A stretch of 42,838 bases of DNA, taken from NCBI GenBank assembly GCA_903929795.1, contig CAIYWC010000145.1:1-42838 (forward strand). Reading direction: 5' to 3'. The notes under the pieces were generated by a model, which was not told where the DNA came from, did no database searches, and was given only the letters and a program-made list of their open reading frames with translations. How positions within the stretch are numbered: position 1 is the first letter of the stretch; every line of letters begins with the position of its first letter. Shown here piece by piece: positions 8,716-17,202 of this stretch. The translations under genes were made by a program, and so were the position numbers. Source of the stretch: an uncultured Myxococcales bacterium (lineage in GTDB: Bacteria; Myxococcota_A; UBA9042).

Positions 8716-9723
8716 TCAGGGCAGCGCCAGGGGCCGCGGCGCCAGGCCTTTTTCCGCCCGCCACGCCGGGTTCAGCAGCCGCGATGCGTAGCGCGACCCG
8801 GAGTCGCACAGCACGGTCACAATCGTCTTGCCGGAGCCCTGGTGCGCGCGCGCCAGCCGCCAGGCCGCCGCGACGTTCAGCCCGGACGACGTGCCGACAA
8901 ACAGCCCGTCGTGGCGCGCTAAGTGAAAGACCATGTCGATCATCGCCTGGTCGTCCACGCACATCGCGTCGTCCGCGACAATGTGGCGGAAGTTCTCGGT
9001 AATGCGCATGATGCCGATGCCTTCCGTCACGGACTTGCCCTCGGACTTGATCTCGCCGGTCTTCAAGTAGCTGTACATGCCGGAGCCGCCAGGGTCGGCA
9101 ATCACGATTTGGATCGCGGGGTTGCGTGCTTTCAGCGCCCGGCTGATGCCGCTCATCGTGCCGCTGGAGCCGACGGCGCAGGTGAAGAGGTCGACCTTGC
9201 CGCCGGTCTGCGTCCAAATTTCCGGGCCGGTCGTCTGCGCGTGGAAATCGCCGTTGGCCGGATTCTCGAACTGGTTGGCCCAGTACGCGTTCGGCAGGTC
9301 CTCCGCCAGCCGCCGGGCCGCGTGGTAGAAGTGATTGGGATTGGCAAAAGGCACCGCCGGCACCTTGCGCACCTCGGCGCCCAGCGCGCCCAGCAGGTCG
9401 TATTTCTCCGGCGCCTGGTCGTCCGGCAACGTCAGCAGCACCTTGTAGCCGCGCTCGCCCGCCAGCGTCGCCAGGCCGATGCCGGTATTGCCCGCCGTCC
9501 CTTCGACAAGCGTGAAGCCGGGCCGCAACAAGCCGCGCGCCTCGGCGTCGGCGATAATGCCCTTGGCGGCGCGGTCCTTGACGCTGCCGCCGGGGTTCAG
9601 GAACTCCGCTTTGCCGTAGATTTCGCAGCCGCTTGCCTCGCTGAGCGAGCGGATGCGGATGAGCGGCGTGTTGCCGACGTTGTCCCAGACCGAGCCGGGG
9701 AGCGGGGGAATGCGGGCGGGCAT
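8716..9723 (-). CDS. cysK: Cysteine synthase (O-acetylserine sulfhydrylase), PLP-dependent
   Basis: A 335-residue cytoplasmic PLP enzyme that makes cysteine from O-acetylserine and sulfide. The PLP lysine is Lys49 in AEFLNPGGSVKDRAAKG, the substrate loop is VEGTAGNTGIG, and the phosphate-binding stretch appears as CAVGSSGTMSG. The C-terminal LCDSGSRYASRLLNPAW is typical of a CysK subgroup about 20-30 residues longer than E. coli CysK. A cystathionine beta-synthase-like role is the main alternative, but no CBS regulatory domain follows. The start at 9723 gives MPARIPPLPGSVWDNVGNTP, where the family begins. The frame stays open far upstream only because of high GC. It is divergent from the TPR gene (141-bp gap). 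Confidence 0.9.
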   Translation of the reverse strand: MPARIPPLPGSVWDNVGNTPLIRIRSLSEASGCEIYGKAEFLNPGGSVKDRAAKGIIADAEARGLLRPGFTLVEGTAGNTGIGLATLAGERGYKVLLTLPDDQAPEKYDLLGALGAEVRKVPAVPFANPNHFYHAARRLAEDLPNAYWANQFENPANGDFHAQTTGPEIWTQTGGKVDLFTCAVGSSGTMSGISRALKARNPAIQIVIADPGGSGMYSYLKTGEIKSEGKSVTEGIGIMRITENFRHIVADDAMCVDDQAMIDMVFHLARHDGLFVGTSSGLNVAAAWRLARAHQGSGKTIVTVLCDSGSRYASRLLNPAWRAEKGLAPRPLALP

Positions 9724-9864
9724 GACGACCTTGCAGCGGCGAAAGCGCCAAGTGGCCGTTTGCCACGGGAGTCGCGTCCGCGCAAGGGCGAGTTCGACCT
9801 TGACCCATGCTGTCCGGGCAGTGCATCCTGTCGCCGTTTCCACATCGGACCACGCGGAGTCGGA

Positions 9865-10794
9865 ATGCCTTGGAACCATGGAAGTTCGGTTGCGCGCGGC
9901 GTAGCTGCGATTGCCGTGTGCGCGTGTGCGCTCGCCAGCGCGCCTGCACTTGCCGCCAAGCCCGCGCCGTCGGATGCCACGGCTGAAGCATCGTACGTCG
10001 CCAAGCAAGCGATCGACTATTACAAGAATGGCGATCCGCGAATGGCGGCCGATTTGTACCGGCGCGCCTACCGGATCGACCCGTCCAAGCCTGAATACTT
10101 GTTTGGCGCCGCGCGCGCCGAGCAGAAGGCAGGGCGTCCCGCAGAAGCGTTGCTGGCCTACCAGACGGTGCTGGCGCTCATGCCGTCGACGGAGCCGCTC
10201 GCCAAGAAAGCCCAGACGGCGATCGACGAGATCCGGGCCGCGGATGCCGCGAAGCCCGCGCAGGCGGTCCCGCCCGTGCCGCCGCCGTCGCCGGTGGAGA
10301 AGCCCGCGCTGCCCGCCGAGCCGGCCAAGCCCATCGAGCAGCCCAAGCCCGTCGAGCCGCCGCAGCTTGCGCCGCCGTCCCCGCCGGTGGAGCCGCTGCC
10401 GACTGTCGCGGTCAAGCCCATCGCGGTGGCCACGCAGCCGGCCGAGGCGCCTGCGGACTGGAAGAAACCGACAGGCTGGGCGCTGGTGGCGACGGGCGGC
10501 GTGGCGTTGGTCGGCGGGGCGATCCTCGGCGCGCTGGCGGCGTCGGGGCGGTCGTCGCTGGACGCGAACAAGCTGCCGGACGGCGTGCACTACGACCCCA
10601 GCAAGATCACCCACGACGGGATCGTCAGCCAGCAGACCGCCATCAACAGCAAGGCCACCGGCGCGATCGTCTGCGGCGCTGTCGGCGTGGTTGCTGCCGG
10701 CGTGGGCGCCTGGGCGCTGCTTACCGCGCCGTCCAAGGTCGCATTCACTCCGGGTCCTGGCGTCGTCGGCGTCGGCCTCGCCGCGAGGTTTTGA
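9865..10794 (+). CDS. TPR protein with two C-terminal membrane helices
   Basis: A 309-residue exported protein: signal peptide (about 1-31, ending APALAAK), a TPR-like helical region (about 40-125) containing YYKNGDPRMAADLYRRAY and AGRPAEALLAYQTVL, a long Pro-rich linker (about 135-195), then two hydrophobic helices separated by a roughly 45-residue loop, and a short tail ending GVGLAARF. The layout is the same as the protein at 36426-37220, including a GGVAL helix start and an Asn/Ile-Gly before the second helix; the two are probably paralogues. The start ATG 9865 follows CGGAG. It is followed after 3 nt by the large lipoprotein gene, so the two are likely co-expressed. The role is unknown; TPRs suggest protein binding in the periplasm. 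Confidence 0.72.
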   Translation: MPWNHGSSVARGVAAIAVCACALASAPALAAKPAPSDATAEASYVAKQAIDYYKNGDPRMAADLYRRAYRIDPSKPEYLFGAARAEQKAGRPAEALLAYQTVLALMPSTEPLAKKAQTAIDEIRAADAAKPAQAVPPVPPPSPVEKPALPAEPAKPIEQPKPVEPPQLAPPSPPVEPLPTVAVKPIAVATQPAEAPADWKKPTGWALVATGGVALVGGAILGALAASGRSSLDANKLPDGVHYDPSKITHDGIVSQQTAINSKATGAIVCGAVGVVAAGVGAWALLTAPSKVAFTPGPGVVGVGLAARF

Positions 10795-10797
10795 GCC

Positions 10798-13698
10798 ATG
10801 TTGCCGATTCACCGCCTCACCTTGTGCATCGGCTTGTTCGGGCTGACCGCGAGCGCGTGCCGCGACCCCGAAGCCGAGGCCGCGCTGCTGGCTGGGCTGG
10901 ACGTTGCTGACGACGCTGCGGACACAGCCGCCGATGCTGCGGACGCAGGCTCCGATGTTGCGGACACAGCCGCCGATGTTGCGGACACAGCCGCCGATGC
11001 TGCGGACATAGCGGCCGATGTTGCGGACACAGCCGCCGATGTTGCGGACACAGCCGCCGATGCAGCGGACACGGCCGCCGATGCCGCGGACATAGCCGCC
11101 GATGCTGAGGACATAGCGGCCGATGTTGCGGACATAGCGGCCGATGCTGCGGACATGACCTCCGACGTCGCGGACACAGGCTCCGATGTCGCGGATATCG
11201 ACCTCTGCGCGGGCGTGGCATGCACCGACAAGCTGCCGTGCCAAACCGGGGTCTGCGCGCCTGCCACCGGCAAGTGCGTCTACACCGAAGCCGCGGAGAC
11301 CGTCAGCTGCAGCGACGGCGACCCATGCACCGTCGGCGACATGTGCAACGCCGGTGCGTGCGTCCCGGGCCAAATCGACGTCTGCGACGACAGCAACGAC
11401 TGCACCACGGACAACTGCGTCACCGGCGCGGGCTGCGCTCACGTCAACAACACGACCGATTGCAACGACGCCAACGCGTGCACCACGGGCGAATCGTGCA
11501 CAAACGGCGTCTGCGGCGGCGGCGCAGCCGTCTCGTGCGACGACGGCAACGCGTGCACAACCGACAGCTGTGCCCTTGCCAGCGGCTGCACGAGCACGAG
11601 CTTGCCCGACGACACGACATGCGGCACCGGCCAGTATTGCCTCGCGGCAAAGTGCAGCAAAATGTCCTGCGGCGACGGCACCATTCAGGCGTTTCTCGGC
11701 GAGCAATGCGACGATGGCAACGCCGTGAACGGCGACGGCTGCGAGAACTGCCAGCTCGTGCCGTGCGGCAACGCCGTGTGCGAAGGCGGGGAGACGGTGT
11801 ACAGCTGCCCGCAGGACTGCCTCGGCCTGGCAGCGCACTTTGGCGGTCCCTGCACGACGCCCGGCAGCAAGGACACGTGCAGCGCGGGCTACTTTTGCGT
11901 GGCGACCAACGGCGGCAACGTCTGCGTCGCCGATTTCGACACCTGGCCGCCGATCCCCGACAGCCACCCGGCGAGCGATTTCGCGGAGTACGCGGATCAC
12001 GTGACGGATCTGCGGACGGGGTTGAGCTGGGCCAAGACGTCGCTGCCTGCCACGGATTGGGCCACCGCGTTGACCGTCTGCACCAGCCAGACAACCGCGG
12101 GGTCGACGGATTGGCGGCTGCCGACGCGCGCGGAGTTGCTTTCGCTGCTGGACTTGACACAGGCGAACCCCGCGTCCTCCGCGCCGAACTTCAACTTGCC
12201 GGACCAGTGGTCGCACTGGAGCGCAGTCCCGTCGCTGAGCGGCGGTGCCTGGGGCGTGAGCTTCGGCGACGGCCATGTCGGCATCGACGGCGTCCTGACT
12301 CACGCGTATCACGTGCGCTGCGTGCGCGGCGGCGCGACGGTCGCCAGCGCTGCCACCGCGCGCTTTGTCCTCCAGGATGGCGGCGCGACCGTCCTCGATC
12401 GCGTGACCGGCCTGCACTGGCAACCGGGTTTTGCGCCCACCTTGCACAACGGGACCGACGCCAGCGCGGTGTGCAGCGCCAACGCGGCTGGCTTGCCTGG
12501 CGCGGGCTGGCGCCTGCCGACGGTCGCGGAGCTGTACAGCTTGGTCGACACCCAGCGCGCGAATCCCGCAACGTCGCCGCTGTTCTCCGGCGACGCGCAA
12601 AACAACGCCTTCTGGAGCGCTTCGGCCGCCGCAACGCTCAGCACGGACTGGGCGGTCGCGTTCACCGACGGCAACAGCGCCATCCCAGCCAGCCTCAGCG
12701 CCACCGGCCGCGTCCGCTGCGTCCGCGACTGCGACGGGGACTGCTCCGCCATCTGCGGCGACGGCGTGTGCAACGGCTTGGAATCCCTCACGAGTTGCCC
12801 GGCCGACTGCGGGTTCCTCGCCGCGCATCTTGCCGGCACCTGCGCCAATCCCGGCAGCCAGGACACGTGTCCCCACGGCTATGTCTGCGTCGCGCAGACT
12901 GGCGCAGGCAACGTCTGCGTCGCCGATTTCGATGCCTGGGCACCGCTGCCGGTCGCACAGACCGCCAGCGATTTCAAGGGGATGTTCGGCGTCATCGTCG
13001 AGGACAACCGCACCGGCTTGGCTTGGGGGGCGACGATGCAGGGCGGCAAACAAGGGTCCGCCGCCTCGAGCGCTTGTCCATCGAGCGCGATCGCCGGCAT
13101 CTACACCCGCCTGCCCAGCGCCGCCGAGCTCGCGTCGCTCATCGACTTCACGACAACCAGTCCGTCCTCGTCCAGCGGTCTCGACTTCAGCAACGGCCTG
13201 ACGGTCTGGACGGCCAGCCACTTCAGCCCGAACGGCGGCAACTTCTGGCAGGTCAACTTCCAGGACGGCGAACTCCAGTACAACGACCAGCTCACCACTG
13301 CGGCAGTCGCCTGCGTCTGGTACAACGGTCCTTCGAGCCCATCCAGCGGCATCGGCGCGCGGTTCATCAGCGCGGCCGGCGGCACGGCCGTCTTCGACCG
13401 CATCAGCGGCCTGCACTGGCTTCAGACCTCCGACGGCGGCGTCAACTGGGCGGGTGCCAAGGCGTTTTGCGACGCGCAGGCCGGCGGCTGGCGCTTGCCC
13501 ACGGTCGTCGAACTTCGCAGCCTCATCGACCGCTCCGGCGTCAGCCCGACCATTGACAGCGCATTTGTCAAGCCACCTTATCAGAACTATTGGACAAGCA
13601 CCGTCACCGGCGGCTCGGCCTGGATCGTGGACTTCTACGAGGGCAAGAGCAACGGCGCGCTCATGAGCGGCGCGGCGGCCGCTCGCTGCGTGCGTTAG
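10798..13698 (+). CDS. Large Cys-rich lipoprotein with Asp/Ala heptad array and four DUF1566-like modules
   Basis: A 966-residue surface-type protein. The signal peptide ends at a weak lipobox (TASAC, Cys21). Residues 35-134 are 14 heptads of the form D-x-A-A-D-x-A. About 138-335 is Cys-rich, with CDDGN.CTTD.C repeats and the Myxococcus Cys-rich signature EQCDDGNAVNGDGC. Four DUF1566 (Lcl C-terminal) modules follow in two pairs, each recognisable by GL.W, WRLPT..EL.SL.D and a closing RCVR-like motif (at about 385-515, 516-640, 715-845, 850-966; the third has ACVW). The pairs are separated by a second Cys-rich insert, CGDGVCNGLESLTSCPADC. DUF1566 is common in secreted proteins, with a carbohydrate or adhesion role suggested but not settled. 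The gene begins 3 nt after the TPR gene. Confidence 0.8.
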   Translation: MLPIHRLTLCIGLFGLTASACRDPEAEAALLAGLDVADDAADTAADAADAGSDVADTAADVADTAADAADIAADVADTAADVADTAADAADTAADAADIAADAEDIAADVADIAADAADMTSDVADTGSDVADIDLCAGVACTDKLPCQTGVCAPATGKCVYTEAAETVSCSDGDPCTVGDMCNAGACVPGQIDVCDDSNDCTTDNCVTGAGCAHVNNTTDCNDANACTTGESCTNGVCGGGAAVSCDDGNACTTDSCALASGCTSTSLPDDTTCGTGQYCLAAKCSKMSCGDGTIQAFLGEQCDDGNAVNGDGCENCQLVPCGNAVCEGGETVYSCPQDCLGLAAHFGGPCTTPGSKDTCSAGYFCVATNGGNVCVADFDTWPPIPDSHPASDFAEYADHVTDLRTGLSWAKTSLPATDWATALTVCTSQTTAGSTDWRLPTRAELLSLLDLTQANPASSAPNFNLPDQWSHWSAVPSLSGGAWGVSFGDGHVGIDGVLTHAYHVRCVRGGATVASAATARFVLQDGGATVLDRVTGLHWQPGFAPTLHNGTDASAVCSANAAGLPGAGWRLPTVAELYSLVDTQRANPATSPLFSGDAQNNAFWSASAAATLSTDWAVAFTDGNSAIPASLSATGRVRCVRDCDGDCSAICGDGVCNGLESLTSCPADCGFLAAHLAGTCANPGSQDTCPHGYVCVAQTGAGNVCVADFDAWAPLPVAQTASDFKGMFGVIVEDNRTGLAWGATMQGGKQGSAASSACPSSAIAGIYTRLPSAAELASLIDFTTTSPSSSSGLDFSNGLTVWTASHFSPNGGNFWQVNFQDGELQYNDQLTTAAVACVWYNGPSSPSSGIGARFISAAGGTAVFDRISGLHWLQTSDGGVNWAGAKAFCDAQAGGWRLPTVVELRSLIDRSGVSPTIDSAFVKPPYQNYWTSTVTGGSAWIVDFYEGKSNGALMSGAAAARCVR
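10900..11199 (+). repeat. 21-bp coding minisatellite (14 heptads)
   Basis: Fourteen consecutive 21-bp units close to gccgatgctgcggacacagc plus six bases encode D-[TI]-A-A-D-[AV]-A repeats in one frame. Units vary mainly at one Ala/Val and one Thr/Ile codon. Because the unit is a multiple of three, gain or loss of units would keep the frame. Confidence 0.9.
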
Positions 13699-13776
13699 GC
13701 CGCCAAGCGCCCTGCGCGCGAATCCTTGGAGCGATGCAACCCGGGGGCGCGGTCGTCTTCCGCCTTGGGACTCCGG

Positions 13777-15024
13777 TCAGGCCAATGGCTCGCCGCGGGT
13801 CTCGCGAAATGTCCAGACCCAGCCCGCGGTCACCAGCGCGAACGCCATCGCCAGCAGCAGCCCGTGGGCAATGCCGGCGCGCGCGGCGATGAACGCCATC
13901 AGCAGCTGCGTGACAAACTGGAACGCCCGGGCCATGTTGTAGACCGCGCCCATGGCCGTGTTGCGGATTTCAGTGGGGAACAGCTCCGCCAGCAGCGCGC
14001 CAAAACCCGCCGTACAGCCCGAGCCAAAGCCGACCGCCGCCATCGCCGGCCAGAACCAGTTGGGCTGCGCCAGCATCTGGTCGCCAAACTGCGACAGCGC
14101 GAACAGCCCGGCGGCCGTCAGCAGCGAATACGCGGTGAACGCCGGACGCCGGCCGAACTTGTCCGCCACAAACCCGAAGATGAGCATCCCGACCAGCTGG
14201 CCGCCTTGCGCCACCAGAATGAACGGGATGCGAATCGCCGAGAAATGCGTGCCAGCGTGCCCACTTTGCTCCAATTCCGTGAAGTATTCCGGCAGCCAGA
14301 TGTAGGTCAGCCAGTACGTGCCCAGCTTGGAACAGCCCAGCACCCAGCCCTGCAGCGCCGGCCGCCAGTGGTCGCGGAGCAGGATGCGGTAGGGCGCCAG
14401 GAACGCGCGCTTGGGCCGGGCCAGCCAGAGCGGCGACTCGGGCGTGTGGCGGCGCACGAGCAGCACCAGGAACGCGGGCAGGGCGGACAGGAAGAAGACC
14501 GCGCGCCAGCCGACCCGCGGCTCAAGCCACAGCCCGGCGATGACCGCCAGCGCGACGCCGATGGGCTCGCCCGCTTGCAGGAACGCCGCCGCGCGCCCGC
14601 GCATGTGCTTGGGGAAAATCTCGGCCATGAGCGCGTGGCCCGTCGCCCATTCCCCGCCGACGCCGAGGCCCGTGACCGCGCGCAGGCACGCGAGCCAGAC
14701 GATGCTGGGCGCCAAGCCGCACAGGCCGGTGCTGACGGAGTAAATCAGGATGGTCCAGGCCATGACGCTGCGGCGGCCAAAGCGGTCGGCCAGGCCGCCA
14801 AAAACGATGCCGCCGATGCCGGACGCCGCGAGCGTGATGCCGACCAGGAGCGCCTTGTTGCGGTTGAAGTCGGCGCCCCAGTGCCAGTCGCGGCCGATCG
14901 CGCGGGCGAGGTAGGCGAAGACGACCAGGTCGTAGAAGTCGAACATCCAGCCGAGCACGCTGATGAGGTACGCGCGCCAGCGCACGGCGGCGGGGAGGTC
15001 GGCGATGGGCGCTTGGCTGTCCAT
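13777..15024 (-). CDS. MFS transporter (metabolite:H+ symporter type)
   Basis: A 415-residue inner-membrane transporter with about 12 helices. The MFS motif after helix 2 is clear (GGLADRFGRRSV), and a degenerate copy follows helix 8 (GFVADKFGRRPA). The N-terminus YLISVLGWMFDFYDLVVFAY and the stretch TGLGVGGEWATGHALMAEIFP place it with the metabolite/H+ symporter or aromatic-acid transporter relatives (ShiA/ProP/PcaK-like). The substrate is unknown. The start at 15024 (MDSQAPIADLP) fits the family; the open frame to 15120 would overlap the divergent gene at 15113. It converges on the large lipoprotein gene with a 78-bp gap in which I see no clear hairpin. Confidence 0.85.
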   Translation of the reverse strand: MDSQAPIADLPAAVRWRAYLISVLGWMFDFYDLVVFAYLARAIGRDWHWGADFNRNKALLVGITLAASGIGGIVFGGLADRFGRRSVMAWTILIYSVSTGLCGLAPSIVWLACLRAVTGLGVGGEWATGHALMAEIFPKHMRGRAAAFLQAGEPIGVALAVIAGLWLEPRVGWRAVFFLSALPAFLVLLVRRHTPESPLWLARPKRAFLAPYRILLRDHWRPALQGWVLGCSKLGTYWLTYIWLPEYFTELEQSGHAGTHFSAIRIPFILVAQGGQLVGMLIFGFVADKFGRRPAFTAYSLLTAAGLFALSQFGDQMLAQPNWFWPAMAAVGFGSGCTAGFGALLAELFPTEIRNTAMGAVYNMARAFQFVTQLLMAFIAARAGIAHGLLLAMAFALVTAGWVWTFRETRGEPLA

Positions 15025-15112
15025 GCCGGCGAGCGTAGCGCTGCAGCCCCCGGTTGACCAGCCGGCGACGACGGCGCAAAGTGGGCCGCGAACTGCGCAG
15101 CAGGAGGCCGCG

Positions 15113-15835
15113 ATGACCAATCCGTATCAAGCTCCGGGCGCGATTCCGCCGCCCTGGACGCCACAGCGCGACAAGGCGTCGATGGACGGTGCGCTGAACG
15201 GCGAGTACGACTTTGACATCCAGGAAGTCCTGCGCGAGGCGTGGGAGAAGTCGGACGGCGCCAAGGGCGCGTTTTGGGGCGCTTTTGTCGCACTCTTCAT
15301 CGCGGCTATCGTCGGCTCGATGGTGCAAAAGGCGCTGCTGGGCAACAGTCCGTCCTCGCAGCTGTTCGGCGGCGTGCTGCTGCTGCCGCTGACCGGTCCG
15401 CTGTTCATGGGCATCGCGCGCATGGGCATCCGCCGCGGTGCGGACCTGCCGGTGGCGGCGGGGGACGTGTTCCACTTCCTGAATCCATACAACGTAAACC
15501 TCGTGATCACGCAGGTGCTCGTCTATCTGGCGACGTTGGCGGGTTTTGTGCTGCTGGTCCTGCCGGGCTTTTACCTGGCGACGAGCTACCTCTTTGCCGC
15601 GATGCTTGTCGCCGACAAGGGCCTGCAGCCATGGGAAGCCATGGAAATTTCGCGTAAATCGGTCGGCCATCAGTGGTGGAAAGTGTTCGGTTTTCTGTTC
15701 ACCATGGCGCTTCTGGGGATTGCAGCGTGCATCCCCTTGTTTATCGGGCTGATTTGGGTGCTCCCAACACAAGTAATCGCCATGGGCGTGCTGTACCGCA
15801 AGATCTTCGGCGCGACACCGGAGGCGATTTTGTGA
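15113..15835 (+). CDS. Polytopic membrane protein of unknown function
   Basis: A 240-residue protein with a hydrophilic N-terminus starting MTNPYQAPGAIPPPW and about five or six hydrophobic segments from residue 57 onward. The general layout, with a GRAM-like stretch ATSYLFAAMLVADKGLQPWEAMEIS then a WW motif and a final helix pair, resembles the DUF975/YciC-like group of integral membrane proteins; this is a loose resemblance. The start ATG 15113 is supported by CAGGAGG at 15101-15107. The gene is divergent from the MFS gene (88-bp gap) and upstream of the Nramp-like gene on the same strand. Confidence 0.65.
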   Translation: MTNPYQAPGAIPPPWTPQRDKASMDGALNGEYDFDIQEVLREAWEKSDGAKGAFWGAFVALFIAAIVGSMVQKALLGNSPSSQLFGGVLLLPLTGPLFMGIARMGIRRGADLPVAAGDVFHFLNPYNVNLVITQVLVYLATLAGFVLLVLPGFYLATSYLFAAMLVADKGLQPWEAMEISRKSVGHQWWKVFGFLFTMALLGIAACIPLFIGLIWVLPTQVIAMGVLYRKIFGATPEAIL

Positions 15836-15928
15836 GCCCGCGCCCTTGACCGCGCGCATGCGGCGTCCCACCTTGGCAATGGCGTGTCGGGGCTGCGCAT
15901 TCAGCGCCGGGCAGTCCCAAAGGTTCCC

Positions 15929-17191
15929 GTGAGCAAAAAGCCCAAGCATCCAAGCTGGCTGCGCATTCTCGGCCCAGGCTTGATTACGGGCGCTGCGGAC
16001 GATGACCCTTCCGGAATTGCCACCTATTCGCAAGCGGGCGCGGCTTTTGGCTACGGCCAGCTGTGGACGCTGACGCTGTGCCTGCCGCTGATGATGGCGG
16101 TCCAGGAGGCGGCGGCGCGCATCGGGCTTGTGACCGGGCAGGGCTTGGCACAGGTCACGGCGCGGCGGTATTCCCGCAAGGTCCTGGTCGCGGTCGTGGC
16201 GCTTGTGGTCGTGGCGAACATTATCAATATTGCTGCGGATATCGCCGCCGTGGGTGCGTCGCTGCAGCTGCTTGTCCCGCTGCCGCTGCCGCTGCTCAGC
16301 GTGCTGTTCACGCTCGTTGTGCTTGTGCTGCAGGTGTTCATCGGCTACCACCAGTACGCCAAGTTCCTGAAACTGCTGGCGTTGGCGCTGCTGGCGTACG
16401 TCGCGACGGCGCTGATGGTGCGCGAGCCGTGGGGCGAGATCCTGACCGCGACGCTGGTGCCGCGGCTGCAGTTCGACACGGCGTATTTGTACGTTATCGT
16501 TGGCATTTTGGGCACGACAATCAGCCCGTACATGTTCTTTTGGCAGGCCGCGGAAGAGGTCGAGGAGCGTGAGTACGCGGACAAGATGCACGTCCGGCGG
16601 CGCACGCTGCGGCAGCTGCGGATGGACAACGCGATCGGCATGGGCGTCTCGCAGCTGGGCAGCTGGTTCATGATGGTCACGACCGCGACGGTGCTGCACG
16701 CGAACGGCGTCACGAACATCGCCACGGCTGCCGATGCCGCGCGCGCGCTCGAGCCGCTTGTCCAGACGTTTCCGCATGCCGGAACCTGGGCCAAGGTCAT
16801 CTTCGCGCTCGGCGTCGTCGGCATGGGCATGCTCGGCATCCCGGTGCTCGCCGGCTCCGCGTCGTACGCGGTCAGCGAGGCTTTTGGCTGGGACAAGGGC
16901 TTGCAGAAAAAACCGCATGAAGCCAAGGGTTTCTACGCCATCATCGTCGTGGCGATCGCGCTCGGCCTCGGCGTGACCCTGGTCGGCATCGACCCGATGA
17001 AGAGCCTTGTCTTTGCGGCGGTGCTGAACGGCGTGGTCGCGGTGCCGCTGGTGCTGCTGATCGGGCGAATCGCCAGCGATCGCAAGGTGATGCACGCGCA
17101 CGCGAGTGGGCGGCTGTCGCGGATGATGCTGCTGGCGACGTTTGTGGTCATGGCCGTGTGTGCGCTCGCGCTGTTTGCATCGTTGCTGTGA
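15929..17191 (+). CDS. Nramp-family divalent metal transporter, atypical metal-site motifs
   Basis: A 420-residue inner-membrane protein with about 11 helices and the Nramp fold start LRILGPGLITGAADDDPSGI. Classical Mn/Fe Nramps carry Asp-Pro-Gly-Asn in helix 1 and Met-Pro-His in helix 6. Here helix 1 has DPSG (residues 26-29), and the helix 6 region reads GTTISPYMFFWQAAEEVEE with no Met or His. Known Nramp-related Mg2+ transporters also depart from the classical motifs, so the substrate may be Mg2+ or another ion rather than Mn/Fe; this is inference. I choose GTG 15929; GTG 15884 in the same frame is possible. The stop is followed 11 nt later by the NnrS gene, suggesting an operon. Confidence 0.85.
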   Translation: MSKKPKHPSWLRILGPGLITGAADDDPSGIATYSQAGAAFGYGQLWTLTLCLPLMMAVQEAAARIGLVTGQGLAQVTARRYSRKVLVAVVALVVVANIINIAADIAAVGASLQLLVPLPLPLLSVLFTLVVLVLQVFIGYHQYAKFLKLLALALLAYVATALMVREPWGEILTATLVPRLQFDTAYLYVIVGILGTTISPYMFFWQAAEEVEEREYADKMHVRRRTLRQLRMDNAIGMGVSQLGSWFMMVTTATVLHANGVTNIATAADAARALEPLVQTFPHAGTWAKVIFALGVVGMGMLGIPVLAGSASYAVSEAFGWDKGLQKKPHEAKGFYAIIVVAIALGLGVTLVGIDPMKSLVFAAVLNGVVAVPLVLLIGRIASDRKVMHAHASGRLSRMMLLATFVVMAVCALALFASLL

Positions 17192-17202
17192 AGGACGGAC
17201 CG

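Noticed and set aside
8716..13416. A 1566-codon open frame on the minus strand covering cysK and running antisense to the TPR and DUF1566 genes
   Set aside because: Only the last 335 codons match a known family. The rest is Arg/Ala/Gly-rich shadow of the plus-strand genes in GC-rich DNA, where stop codons are rare.
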